Source of the DNA: an uncultured Lachnospiraceae bacterium
GTDB lineage: Bacteria > Bacillota > Clostridia > Lachnospirales > Lachnospiraceae
Assembly (NCBI GenBank): GCA_934292725.1
Contig: CAKQXY010000009.1
Coordinates: 1 to 64,000 of the forward strand
Direction: 5' to 3'
Length of the DNA: 64,000 nucleotides
The translations under genes were made by a program, and so were the position numbers. A model generated the notes under the pieces. That model did not search any database. It was given only the letters and a program-made list of their open reading frames with translations, and was not told where the DNA came from. Shown here piece by piece: positions 45,088 through 52,977 of this stretch (positions are counted from its first letter, which is position 1; each line of letters starts with the position of its first letter).

Positions 45088-46951
45088 AAATGCCCATCGT
45101 ATAGCAGCTTTGTTAATGCTTTTGACAATTACACTATGCCTGCTTACAGCAGCTGGCTGTAAAAATGCTTCAAAACGCACGTACCGCGCCTATTCAGGAA
45201 CAGTCAGTGTAAGTCTTGGTCTTGGAAGAGAAGGGATTCTTGTGGAGGAACATCCTTTTCCAGTTACGGTGCATGTTGATGGAGATTATGCAAAAGAGGG
45301 AAGCTCATGTGTTCTTACAGTGCCGACAAATGCAAGTGATTACTATGCATACAGAATGCCGCTGTCAGAGGAAAGTGAACAGACGATCTCATTTATTGTC
45401 CCGGCAGCAAAATACAGCAGTCAGATTACAATAGAACTTCTTGACAGTGATGAGCGTGTCATTTACAGCAGAACATGCACATATCAGGCATACGATGAAT
45501 GGCAGAATATGATTTTGGCAGGCCATATGGGAAAACAGACAGATACTGTATCGTGGCCAGAACAAATCAAAAGAAGTGATCTTGGCACAACAGTTTCAGT
45601 ACGAACTGTCACACTCACAGAAGACAACTTGTATACAGAAAAAGAGGGCTACGGCATGCTCGATTTTTTATCGGTTGATGTTGCTTATTTTGAAGAACTT
45701 GGCAGTGATATGCAGAATGCATTGCTGGATTGGGTAAAAGAGGGCGGTACGCTTGTATTTGAGGGAAGCGGCGGATGGACGGCGCTCCAGAAAATGAACA
45801 TAAGCGGATTTGGCAACTCAAAAACTTTTAGTGCAGGCAGTAACCAAAAGCTGCTTTATCGAAGTCTTGGAGATGGAAGCGTATGGTTTCTTGGAAAAAC
45901 ACTCAGCCAGACTGTGTCACGTCTTACTGATGAAAGAAAGTCACAGTTTATTATGACATTAAGCAAAGGAGCAAGCGGAAGCTACTCAGAAGATTTTAGC
46001 TCGCTTAGTGTTTACGAAAATTCATCATTGCTTTACAGACTCAGGACACATAAATCATCTGCTGAGACACCAAAGGTATGGATATATGTAGCTATTTTGA
46101 TTTTATATCTGGCAGTTGGCATTCCTGGAATTTATCTTTTGATGCGCAAGAAAAAAAGGATACGTTGGTTTCGCCCGCTTGTATGTCTGCTTGCCGCATG
46201 CTTTTCAATTTTGATATTCATAGTAGGAACAAGTACACGTTATTCACAGCCATTTATTCGAAGCCTCACTGTATTATCTGATGAGAACAGCAGAGAAAAT
46301 GAGAATAGTGAAACAATCTATACAAGCATTCAGGCACCGTTTAACAGCAGATATGAGGTAAGCATTAATCCAGCATACCATGTTACATCACTTATGGAAG
46401 AGTATTATTGGGGAAGCGGCACACAAAACGGCACTGTCAATGCAAAGCGCGTCGTGTCGTTTGATTTTTCTAAAGAGCAGACACTTTTGTCTTTGGAAAA
46501 TCTGACAGCCTTTTCTTCACGTTGTTTTGCACTTGAAAATAATATTTCAAATATCGGGACTGTTACAGGCACAGTTGAAGAAAATGCATCGGGAGTTTCT
46601 GGAACACTTGTAAATAATACTGAATACGAACTTATATCGTCTGTAGTAAATACAGGAAATGAGCTTGCGCTGATCGAGCACTGGAAGCCAGGGGAGACAA
46701 TTGATTTAGAGGCAGAACAGCAAAATGGACGTGTTCATATGATGACAAAAGATCAGTTTTCAGAGGGTGCATATAAAAACCGCGGTCAGTGGATTGGAAA
46801 GCTTGCTGATTACTATGAGTACTATTTGTATACAAAAAAAGAACAGGTATATGTTATGGCACAGATTGATTATACGCCTGCTATACAGCAGTATACAGAT
46901 TACCCTGTAGAAAATGATACCATTATTTGTTTGTCTGTCACACAGAACTGA
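45077..46951 (+). CDS. Large lipoprotein/membrane protein of the VanRS-ABC operon
   Basis: A 624-residue protein with no family I can name. The signal segment ends in a lipobox LTAAGC (Cys28). The next 300 residues are beta-rich, and FEELGSDMQNALLDWVKEGG followed by TLVFEGSG resembles the class I glutaminase-like fold seen in auxiliary proteins of gliding-type ABC systems. Two helices follow (about 334-356 and 366-386) around a basic loop KKKRIRWFR, then a further extracytoplasmic domain of about 230 residues. GGAGG lies 6 nt before ATG 45077. It is probably the surface-exposed part of the ABC complex encoded next. Confidence 0.8.
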   Translation: MRAKNAHRIAALLMLLTITLCLLTAAGCKNASKRTYRAYSGTVSVSLGLGREGILVEEHPFPVTVHVDGDYAKEGSSCVLTVPTNASDYYAYRMPLSEESEQTISFIVPAAKYSSQITIELLDSDERVIYSRTCTYQAYDEWQNMILAGHMGKQTDTVSWPEQIKRSDLGTTVSVRTVTLTEDNLYTEKEGYGMLDFLSVDVAYFEELGSDMQNALLDWVKEGGTLVFEGSGGWTALQKMNISGFGNSKTFSAGSNQKLLYRSLGDGSVWFLGKTLSQTVSRLTDERKSQFIMTLSKGASGSYSEDFSSLSVYENSSLLYRLRTHKSSAETPKVWIYVAILILYLAVGIPGIYLLMRKKKRIRWFRPLVCLLAACFSILIFIVGTSTRYSQPFIRSLTVLSDENSRENENSETIYTSIQAPFNSRYEVSINPAYHVTSLMEEYYWGSGTQNGTVNAKRVVSFDFSKEQTLLSLENLTAFSSRCFALENNISNIGTVTGTVEENASGVSGTLVNNTEYELISSVVNTGNELALIEHWKPGETIDLEAEQQNGRVHMMTKDQFSEGAYKNRGQWIGKLADYYEYYLYTKKEQVYVMAQIDYTPAIQQYTDYPVENDTIICLSVTQN

Positions 46952-46988
46952 CAGATGTAACATGATAACTATAAGATAGGAGGCATGT

Positions 46989-47927
46989 ATGCTGTCCGTA
47001 AATCAGCTTACATTTAAAGTAAAAAAGAAGACTTTGATCGACGAGCTTACGCTAAACGTTACGCCGGGCAGCTTTTATGCGCTTCTTGGCAGAAAAGGGT
47101 CTGGAAAGACAACACTTCTTCGTCTTTGTTCTGGTCTTTTAGAGCCGCAAAGCGGAAGTATTTGCATTAATGGGATGGATGCGTTAAAACGGGAAAATAA
47201 GAAAAATATTCTTCGTATTTTTGGATACATGGGACCACAGGATGGTTATTTTCCTCGTCTTCAGGTAATGGAGTATCTCGAAGTATATGCACATGCGCAA
47301 GGCCTTTATGGTCTGGCAGCGAGAGAGCGCTGCATGGAGGTGCTCCAGATGGGTCATCTTGAGCGAAGAGCAGAGCAGCTTGTGGAGGAGCAGTCTGCTA
47401 GTGTCAGAAGAGAACTTTCCTTTTTGCGGGCTATTCTTCATCGTCCGCGTCTGCTGCTTCTTGATGATCCATTTAATGGTATGGAGAGTGCGCAAAAGCT
47501 TGCGATGGAGGAATTGTTTGCTATTCTTGCAGAGGATGAGGTAACTGTCTTAATGGCATCGCAGTCACTTCCAGATGCAGCGCATCTTTGCGGCGAGATC
47601 GGTATTATTGAGAAGGGGCGCATTATAAGTGAAGGAAATCTGTCAGATATTCTTCGTCAGGCAAGAAGCGAGGCACTTTTATATCTTCGTGTGAGTGAAG
47701 CGCCTGAGGCAGCCGTTGCCATTTTGCGAAAGGAAGCGCTTGTGCGCACGATTTCAAGAGACGGCAATTTTATCGTCATGCATTTTGCAGGTGGCATCAA
47801 AGATGAGGCTGCCCTTTTAAAAAAGCTTATAGAAAGCAATGTCAAGGTATACTCATTTAGCCGTGGACAGAGCAGTCTGGAAAATCTGTTAGAGCGTGAA
47901 ATTTCAGGCGGAAAGGGGAGAATATGA
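46989..47927 (+). CDS. ABC ATPase with degenerate catalytic motifs
   Basis: A 312-residue ATPase with a 90-residue C-terminal extension. Walker A GRKGSGKTT (34-42) and the Q-loop Gln84 are intact. The signature position reads QSASV (135-139) in place of LSGGQ, the catalytic Glu after Walker B is Asp160 (LLLLDD), and the switch His is Gln192 (LMASQS). ATP binding therefore looks likely but efficient hydrolysis doubtful. No second ATPase is encoded in the operon. The start has AGGAGG upstream, and its end overlaps the ABC-2 permease gene by 4 bp. Confidence 0.88.
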   Translation: MLSVNQLTFKVKKKTLIDELTLNVTPGSFYALLGRKGSGKTTLLRLCSGLLEPQSGSICINGMDALKRENKKNILRIFGYMGPQDGYFPRLQVMEYLEVYAHAQGLYGLAARERCMEVLQMGHLERRAEQLVEEQSASVRRELSFLRAILHRPRLLLLDDPFNGMESAQKLAMEELFAILAEDEVTVLMASQSLPDAAHLCGEIGIIEKGRIISEGNLSDILRQARSEALLYLRVSEAPEAAVAILRKEALVRTISRDGNFIVMHFAGGIKDEAALLKKLIESNVKVYSFSRGQSSLENLLEREISGGKGRI

Positions 47928-48826
47928 GCAAATTTCATAATCCAATATATGAAAAAGATCGCTGGGCGGCAAACCGCAGCAAGGCATTTCTAATTGCTGT
48001 TCTTGCTGTCAACAGTGTGATTGCTGTTATAGCCATAGTTGTATTCGTAAATATGGTAAGTTACATGAAGACTAGCATTGAAAATGACTATGCCGCACTG
48101 CTGCAGCTATATCTTACGCTTGCGATGGCAGAATGTTTGATGATCGTTTTTATCGCTCCGGCACTTGCAGGAACTGGCATCAGTCAGGAGCGCGAAAATG
48201 GAAATCTGGAGCTGTTTTTATCGACAGGCGTTTCGCCATGGCAGGTAATTTTAGGAAAGCTTGTTTCTTGTATGAATATGATGTTTGTACTCATTGTAAC
48301 ATCACTTCCAGTTTTTTCACTTGTATTTGTGTACGGTGGTGTTCAGATGCGAGATCTTATTGCAATGATCAGCGTGCTTCTTATTGTTGCACTTGAGATT
48401 TGCTCACTTTCCATTCTCTGCTCAGCAGGTGCAAATCGTTCTGTTTACGCAGCGCTTTCTGCATATGCTTCAAATCTGATTTTGATCGGCGGAACATTGC
48501 TTGTCCATCTTGCCCCGAACCTTTTGTACAGCTCATCAAGCTATGGGGATCAGCTGGGAAGTCCTGTTTCCTGGTATCACTATCTGCTTCTTGCTAATCC
48601 AGTTGTCACGTTCTATGGTGTATTGAATAACCAGGCAGGAAGCCGCAGTGCAATTTTTGATATGATTAATTACATGGGAAATTATAAACAAAACTGGGTT
48701 ACACAGCACTGGCTGCCCGTAAGCTTACTAGTACAGGCAGCCATTGTAGCATTTGAGTTATTATACGCCGTCCACAGCTTATACAGCAAGCGAAGAGGCG
48801 ATTATCGTGAAATACGATTAAGATAA
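47924..48826 (+). CDS. ABC-2 type permease
   Basis: A 300-residue membrane protein with six predicted helices. GTGISQERENGNLELFLSTG followed by VSPWQVILGKL is the coupling region of ABC-2 permeases such as GldF/NosY-like proteins. It starts at ATGA overlapping the ATPase gene and is the last gene of the operon. Its final 25 bp overlap the 3' end of the convergent cysteine desulfurase gene, and no terminator is visible between them. Confidence 0.9.
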   Translation: MSKFHNPIYEKDRWAANRSKAFLIAVLAVNSVIAVIAIVVFVNMVSYMKTSIENDYAALLQLYLTLAMAECLMIVFIAPALAGTGISQERENGNLELFLSTGVSPWQVILGKLVSCMNMMFVLIVTSLPVFSLVFVYGGVQMRDLIAMISVLLIVALEICSLSILCSAGANRSVYAALSAYASNLILIGGTLLVHLAPNLLYSSSSYGDQLGSPVSWYHYLLLANPVVTFYGVLNNQAGSRSAIFDMINYMGNYKQNWVTQHWLPVSLLVQAAIVAFELLYAVHSLYSKRRGDYREIRLR

Positions 48827-49983
48827 GAATCAGAGATACTTCTGAGCTGGTCAATTGTTTCTTTTAATATCGAAACAACGAAGTCCAGCTCTTTTTTTGT
48901 TGTGTTTCGTCCAAGTGTCAGGCGAAGCGAAGCATGTGCAAGCTCATCAGACAATCCAATTGCAGTCAGTACATGGGACGGCGCTGCAGATGAAGATGCA
49001 CAGGCAGAGCCAGATGATGCACATATACCCTGCGCGTCAAGCATCATAAGAAGTGAGCTGCCCTCAACATACTCAAACGAAAAGTTTGCATTGCCAGGAA
49101 GACGATTTTGTTGACTGCCATTTAACTGGCAAAATGGAATTTCATGCAGTACTCGCTGAATCAGATAATTGCGAAGGGCAATTTCGTGGCGCATTGTGGC
49201 GCGCATCTGATTAAATGCGATTTTTGCTGCCACGCCAAAGCCTGCAATTGCAGGTACATTTTCTGTTCCGCCGCGAATGCCGCCCTCCTGACCGCCGCCA
49301 AATATAAGCGGTGTCAGTGTAATGCCATCGCGGATATACAAAAGACCGATGCCCTTTGGCCCATAAATTTTATGTGCACTTGCACTTAAAAGGTCAACTC
49401 CAAGCCGCTTTACGTCAATAGGAATTTGTCCGTATGCCTGAACAGCATCAGTGTGAAAAAGACAGCCATCACAGCCGTTTGTATGCGCAATATAAGCTAA
49501 ATCAGAAATTGGCTGAATCGTACCAATTTCATTATTTGCCATCATAATTGACACAAGAATAGTATCAGGGCGCATGGCCTTTAAAAGACTTTCAGGGTGA
49601 ATGAAGCCTGCTGCATCAGGCTTCAGGTAAGTCACATCAAAGCCTTCATCTTCAAGGAAAGCGGCTGCATGCAAAATTGCATGATGTTCAATAGCAGAGA
49701 CGATGATGTGATTTCCTTTACAGCGAAGCAGCCGTGCACAGCCAATAAGTGCCCAGCTGTCAGATTCAGAGCCGCCGGAAGTAAAAAAGATACGTTTCGG
49801 ATCAGCATGGATCAGGGCGGCAGTATGTGCACGTGCGTCCAAAACAGCGCGTCGTGGTTCATCAGAAAAATCATACAGCGAAGAGGGATTTCCCCATTCG
49901 CTCTTCATATAAGAGATCATAGTGTCGCATACCTCTGGCAGAACAGGCGTCGTAGCGGCATGATCAAGATAGATTTGGTTCAT
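48802..49983 (-). CDS. Cysteine desulfurase, NifS/IscS family
   Basis: A 393-residue pyridoxal enzyme that removes sulfur from cysteine as an enzyme-bound persulfide. Motifs are YLDHAATTP, SGGSESDSWAL, HTDAVQAYGQ, the cofactor Lys205 in SASAHKIYGPKG, and the persulfide Cys328 in CASSGSACASSS, a longer flexible loop as in group I enzymes. No scaffold IscU/NifU or ThiI gene is adjacent, so the acceptor is unknown. AAAGGA lies upstream of the ATG. The stop codon lies within the convergent permease gene. Confidence 0.94.
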   Translation of the reverse strand: MNQIYLDHAATTPVLPEVCDTMISYMKSEWGNPSSLYDFSDEPRRAVLDARAHTAALIHADPKRIFFTSGGSESDSWALIGCARLLRCKGNHIIVSAIEHHAILHAAAFLEDEGFDVTYLKPDAAGFIHPESLLKAMRPDTILVSIMMANNEIGTIQPISDLAYIAHTNGCDGCLFHTDAVQAYGQIPIDVKRLGVDLLSASAHKIYGPKGIGLLYIRDGITLTPLIFGGGQEGGIRGGTENVPAIAGFGVAAKIAFNQMRATMRHEIALRNYLIQRVLHEIPFCQLNGSQQNRLPGNANFSFEYVEGSSLLMMLDAQGICASSGSACASSSAAPSHVLTAIGLSDELAHASLRLTLGRNTTKKELDFVVSILKETIDQLRSISDSYLNRISR

Positions 49984-50020
49984 AAAAAGGATCCTTTCTT
50001 TCTGGAAGTTGCTTCCTTCT

Positions 50021-50049
50021 ATTTTATCTTATGAAAAAACAACTGTAAA
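50021..50049 (-). promoter_or_regulatory. Promoter of the cysteine desulfurase gene
   Basis: On the minus strand TTTACA (complement of 50044-50049) and TAAAAT (complement of 50021-50026) are 17 nt apart, 38 nt before the ATG. Confidence 0.65.
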
Positions 50050-50073
50050 GTACCGGGTTTGCGAAAAAGGCAG

Positions 50074-50102
50074 TTGTCATATTCGTTTATTCGCGGTATA
50101 AT
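50074..50102 (+). promoter_or_regulatory. Promoter of asnS
   Basis: TTGTCA (50074-50079) and TATAAT (50097-50102) are 17 nt apart, leaving a leader of about 65 nt. This is too short for a T-box element, and none is seen. Confidence 0.8.
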
Positions 50103-50174
50103 TAAAGACAACTGTGTGCAGCTGTTATGAAAAAAATTTGCTGCCGCAATTTCATTTACTAAAAGGAGGCAATT

Positions 50175-51566
50175 ATGGAATTAATTACAGTCCGCGAAAT
50201 TTTTGCGCAGCCGGACGCGTATATGGATAAGGAAGTAACAGTAGGAGGATGGATTCGCAGTATCCGTGATTCCAAGACATTTGGATTTATCGTACTCAGC
50301 GATGGAACTAGCTTTGAGCCAATTCAGGTTGTATATCATGATACAATGGAGAACTTTGCAGAGATCTCAAAGTGCAACGTAGGTACTGCCCTGATTGTAA
50401 AGGGAACATTAGTTGCTACACCGCAGGCAAAGCAGCCATTTGAGATCCAGGCAGAGACTGTTACAGTTGAGGGTGCATCTACACCAGACTATCCGTTACA
50501 GAAGAAGCGTCACAGCATGGAGTATCTGCGTACCATTTCACATCTGCGTCCGCGTACAAACACCTTCCAGGCAGTTTTCCGTGTTCGTTCTTTGATCGCA
50601 TTTGCTATTCATCAGTTCTTCCAGGAGAAGGGCTTTGTATATGTGCACACTCCACTGATCACCGGAAGTGACTGTGAGGGTGCAGGCGAGATGTTCCAGG
50701 TAACAACTATGGATTTAAACAACATCCCGAAGACAGAGGATGGAAAGGTTGATTTCTCACAGGATTTCTTTGGAAAGCCAACTAACCTGACTGTAAGCGG
50801 ACAGTTAAACGGTGAGACATATGCAATGGCATTTAGAAACATCTACACCTTTGGACCGACCTTCCGTGCAGAAAACTCAAACACTACACGTCATGCAGCA
50901 GAGTTCTGGATGATCGAGCCTGAGATGGCATTCGCTGATTTAAATGATGATATGAAGTTAGCAGAAGACATGTTAAAGTATGTAATCCGCTATGTATTAG
51001 AGAAGGCACCAAAGGAGATGGAGTTCTTCAATTCCTTCATCGACAAGGGATTATTAGATCGCTTAAATCACGTATTAAACTCTGAGTTTGGTCACGTTAC
51101 CTACACAGAGGCAATTGAGCTTTTAGAGAAGCACAATGATAAGTTTGATTATAAGGTAAGCTGGGGCTGTGATTTACAGACAGAGCATGAGCGTTATCTG
51201 ACAGAGGAGATCTTCAAGCGCCCTGTATTCGTAACTGATTATCCGAAGGAAATCAAGGCATTCTACATGAAGCAAAACGAAGACGGAAAGACAGTTGCTG
51301 CAATGGACTGCCTCGTACCAGGTATCGGAGAAATCATCGGCGGAAGCCAGAGAGAGGACGACTATACAAAGCTGACAGAGCGTATGAAAGAGCTTGGCTT
51401 AAACGAAGAAGATTATGGCTTCTATCTGGATTTAAGAAAGTACGGAAGCGCACGTCATGCAGGTTTTGGTCTTGGATTTGAGCGCTGCGTTATGTACCTG
51501 ACAGGAATGGGCAACATCCGCGACGTAATCCCATTCCCAAGAACGGTGAATAACTGTGACATCTAA
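50175..51566 (+). CDS. asnS: Asparaginyl-tRNA synthetase
   Basis: A 463-residue class IIb synthetase. An N-terminal OB-fold anticodon-binding domain (VTVGGWIRSIRDSKTFGFIVLSDG, cited as VTVGGWIRSIRD and FGFIVLSDG) is followed by the class II core: motif 2 in TFRAENSNTTRHAAEFWMIE and motif 3 in GLGFERCVMYLTG. The TRHAAEFWMIEPE form and absence of the QSPQ motif separate it from aspartyl synthetases. AAAGGAGG lies upstream of the ATG. Confidence 0.96.
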   Translation: MELITVREIFAQPDAYMDKEVTVGGWIRSIRDSKTFGFIVLSDGTSFEPIQVVYHDTMENFAEISKCNVGTALIVKGTLVATPQAKQPFEIQAETVTVEGASTPDYPLQKKRHSMEYLRTISHLRPRTNTFQAVFRVRSLIAFAIHQFFQEKGFVYVHTPLITGSDCEGAGEMFQVTTMDLNNIPKTEDGKVDFSQDFFGKPTNLTVSGQLNGETYAMAFRNIYTFGPTFRAENSNTTRHAAEFWMIEPEMAFADLNDDMKLAEDMLKYVIRYVLEKAPKEMEFFNSFIDKGLLDRLNHVLNSEFGHVTYTEAIELLEKHNDKFDYKVSWGCDLQTEHERYLTEEIFKRPVFVTDYPKEIKAFYMKQNEDGKTVAAMDCLVPGIGEIIGGSQREDDYTKLTERMKELGLNEEDYGFYLDLRKYGSARHAGFGLGFERCVMYLTGMGNIRDVIPFPRTVNNCDI

Positions 51567-51568
51567 TG

Positions 51569-51642
51569 TATACGAAGATTGCGAGAGTGCAAAGCACGTA
51601 GCAATCTGGTATCAAGGGGGTCAAAATACCTTTTGCCCCCAA
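51569..51642. repeat. Double hairpin after asnS, possible repeat copy 3
   Basis: A first hairpin pairs AGATTGC (51578-51584) with GCAATCT (51602-51608) around GTGC-AAA-GCAC, inside GTATAC and GGTATC ends. A second pairs GGGGG-T-CAAAA (51617-51627) with TTTTG-CCCCC (51632-51641). Read on the minus strand the first begins GATACCAG and has a GTGC-TTT-GCAC apex, like copies 1 and 2, but the arms differ. It may act as the asnS terminator, though no U-tract follows. Confidence 0.55.
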
Positions 51643-51892
51643 CATCATGTATATTTATAATAATGATAACCTTGCTGAGCAGATGAATATAGTTTATGGT
51701 GGCAACATCGTAATCTGAATTAGCGGTGAGACGAGTTGATTTTACGAGGCGGAACGTTGTAGCAGGACTTTCAAAACAAAGTATGATAATAAATACTGTA
51801 ACAGGTGCCTGCGGAAAAGTGACGCCGACAAAACAATCGTCGAACCGCCTTCGTCGAACTTGCGGGTTGTATAAAACAAGAGAGGAGACCAA
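51643..51892. other. Unexplained intergenic stretch before the SbcD-like gene
   Basis: This 250-bp stretch has no coding region I can support on either strand. It contains TCGTCGAAC twice (51837-51845 and 51851-51859), close to the next gene start, which could be operator half-sites. Its base composition seems less A-rich than other gaps. It could be a decayed gene or a long leader; I see no known RNA motif. Confidence 0.4.
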
Positions 51893-52954
51893 ATGCGCTT
51901 TATACACATAGCAGACTTGCATCTGGGCAGCAGCCCTGAAGCAGAATTTCTCTGGGGAAAGAACCGTGCAGAAGAAATTTGGGACTCATTTGCTGCAGTG
52001 ATAGATGCGTGTAATGAAAAGGAGATCGACCTGTTATTAATCGCAGGCGATCTCTTTGATCGACCTCCCGTCTGGGCAGATCTTGACCGGGCAGCAAAGC
52101 TGTTTGCCAGACTGACCGCCACAGAAGTTGTCATGATTGCCGGTGCATCTGACTATATCACAGAAGATAGTCCGTGGAAGACATATCCGTGGCAGTCGTG
52201 GGTACATATGCTGTCTGATAAGCATTGCATGAATGTGCAGCTGGGAAACATAAATACATCTGTTCATGGATGCAGCTACTATGCTCCGACAGAAGGCAAG
52301 CCGTATCTGGAAGATGCAAGACCAGATAAGGAAAGTGAATATCAGATTTTGCTTGGCTATACAGGTGATGATAATCATATGCCGGCAGATCTTTCAGAAC
52401 TGTCAGAAAAAGGCTTTGATTATATTGCACTTGGCTATGAGCACAAAGCAAGCGTAATGCAAAACATGCACATTGCTTATGCCGGATCACTTGAGCCTCT
52501 TAGCGTACAGGAAACAGGCAAGCATGGCTTTATTCTCGGAGAGATTAACGAGGAAAGTACAACGATTAGGTTTGTACCTTTTGCCTGCCGTGAGTACATC
52601 AATATTAAAGTGCGCCTGTCAAGTGATATTACAGAGGATGAGCTGGAAGAAAAGCTGACAGCTGCAATCAATCAGTATGGCAGCGATAACATCTTCACGA
52701 TTAGTCTTGAAGGACGTTATCAGCCAAAAGAGCCATATGACAGAGCACGCCTTCTTGCGCTTGGCAATGTGGCAGATGTAAAGGACGGCACAATGCCAGA
52801 CTACAATCTGGTGGCACTTTTAGACGAGCATAAGGATGATATGATCGGTATGTATCTGGAAGAGTTTTTAAAAGAACCGGCAGGAGCGCGTGAGCAAAAA
52901 GCACTTTACTGCGGCCTGGAGGCACTTTTAAATGCCGTACAGAAGACACGGTAA
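51893..52954 (+). CDS. SbcD/YhaO-like DNA repair exonuclease subunit
   Basis: A 353-residue calcineurin-like metallophosphoesterase of the Mre11/SbcD type. The metal-binding motifs appear as IHIADLHLGS, LLIAGDLFDRP and the later FDYIALGYEHKA with AYAGSLEP. The usual GNH motif is replaced by AGASDY (around residue 84), which would remove the Asn-His pair used in catalysis. GAGAGGAG precedes the ATG. The ATPase partner starts 23 bp downstream. Confidence 0.88.
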   Translation: MRFIHIADLHLGSSPEAEFLWGKNRAEEIWDSFAAVIDACNEKEIDLLLIAGDLFDRPPVWADLDRAAKLFARLTATEVVMIAGASDYITEDSPWKTYPWQSWVHMLSDKHCMNVQLGNINTSVHGCSYYAPTEGKPYLEDARPDKESEYQILLGYTGDDNHMPADLSELSEKGFDYIALGYEHKASVMQNMHIAYAGSLEPLSVQETGKHGFILGEINEESTTIRFVPFACREYINIKVRLSSDITEDELEEKLTAAINQYGSDNIFTISLEGRYQPKEPYDRARLLALGNVADVKDGTMPDYNLVALLDEHKDDMIGMYLEEFLKEPAGAREQKALYCGLEALLNAVQKTR

Positions 52955-52977
52955 CAGACAGGGAAGTGGGGTAGCAA

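Noticed and set aside
50103..50174. T-box leader upstream of asnS
   Set aside because: The leader from the predicted promoter is only about 65 nt and has no T-box sequence or terminator.
51837..51892. LexA (SOS) box upstream of the SbcD-like gene
   Set aside because: CGAAC half-sites occur as direct, not inverted, repeats and the CGAAC-N4-GTTCG arrangement is missing.
51563..51922. 119-codon minus-strand frame in the gap after asnS
   Set aside because: It runs through the hairpins and into the start of the SbcD-like gene, shows no recognisable motif and has no ribosome site. A plus-strand frame at 51726-51911 was rejected for the same reasons.
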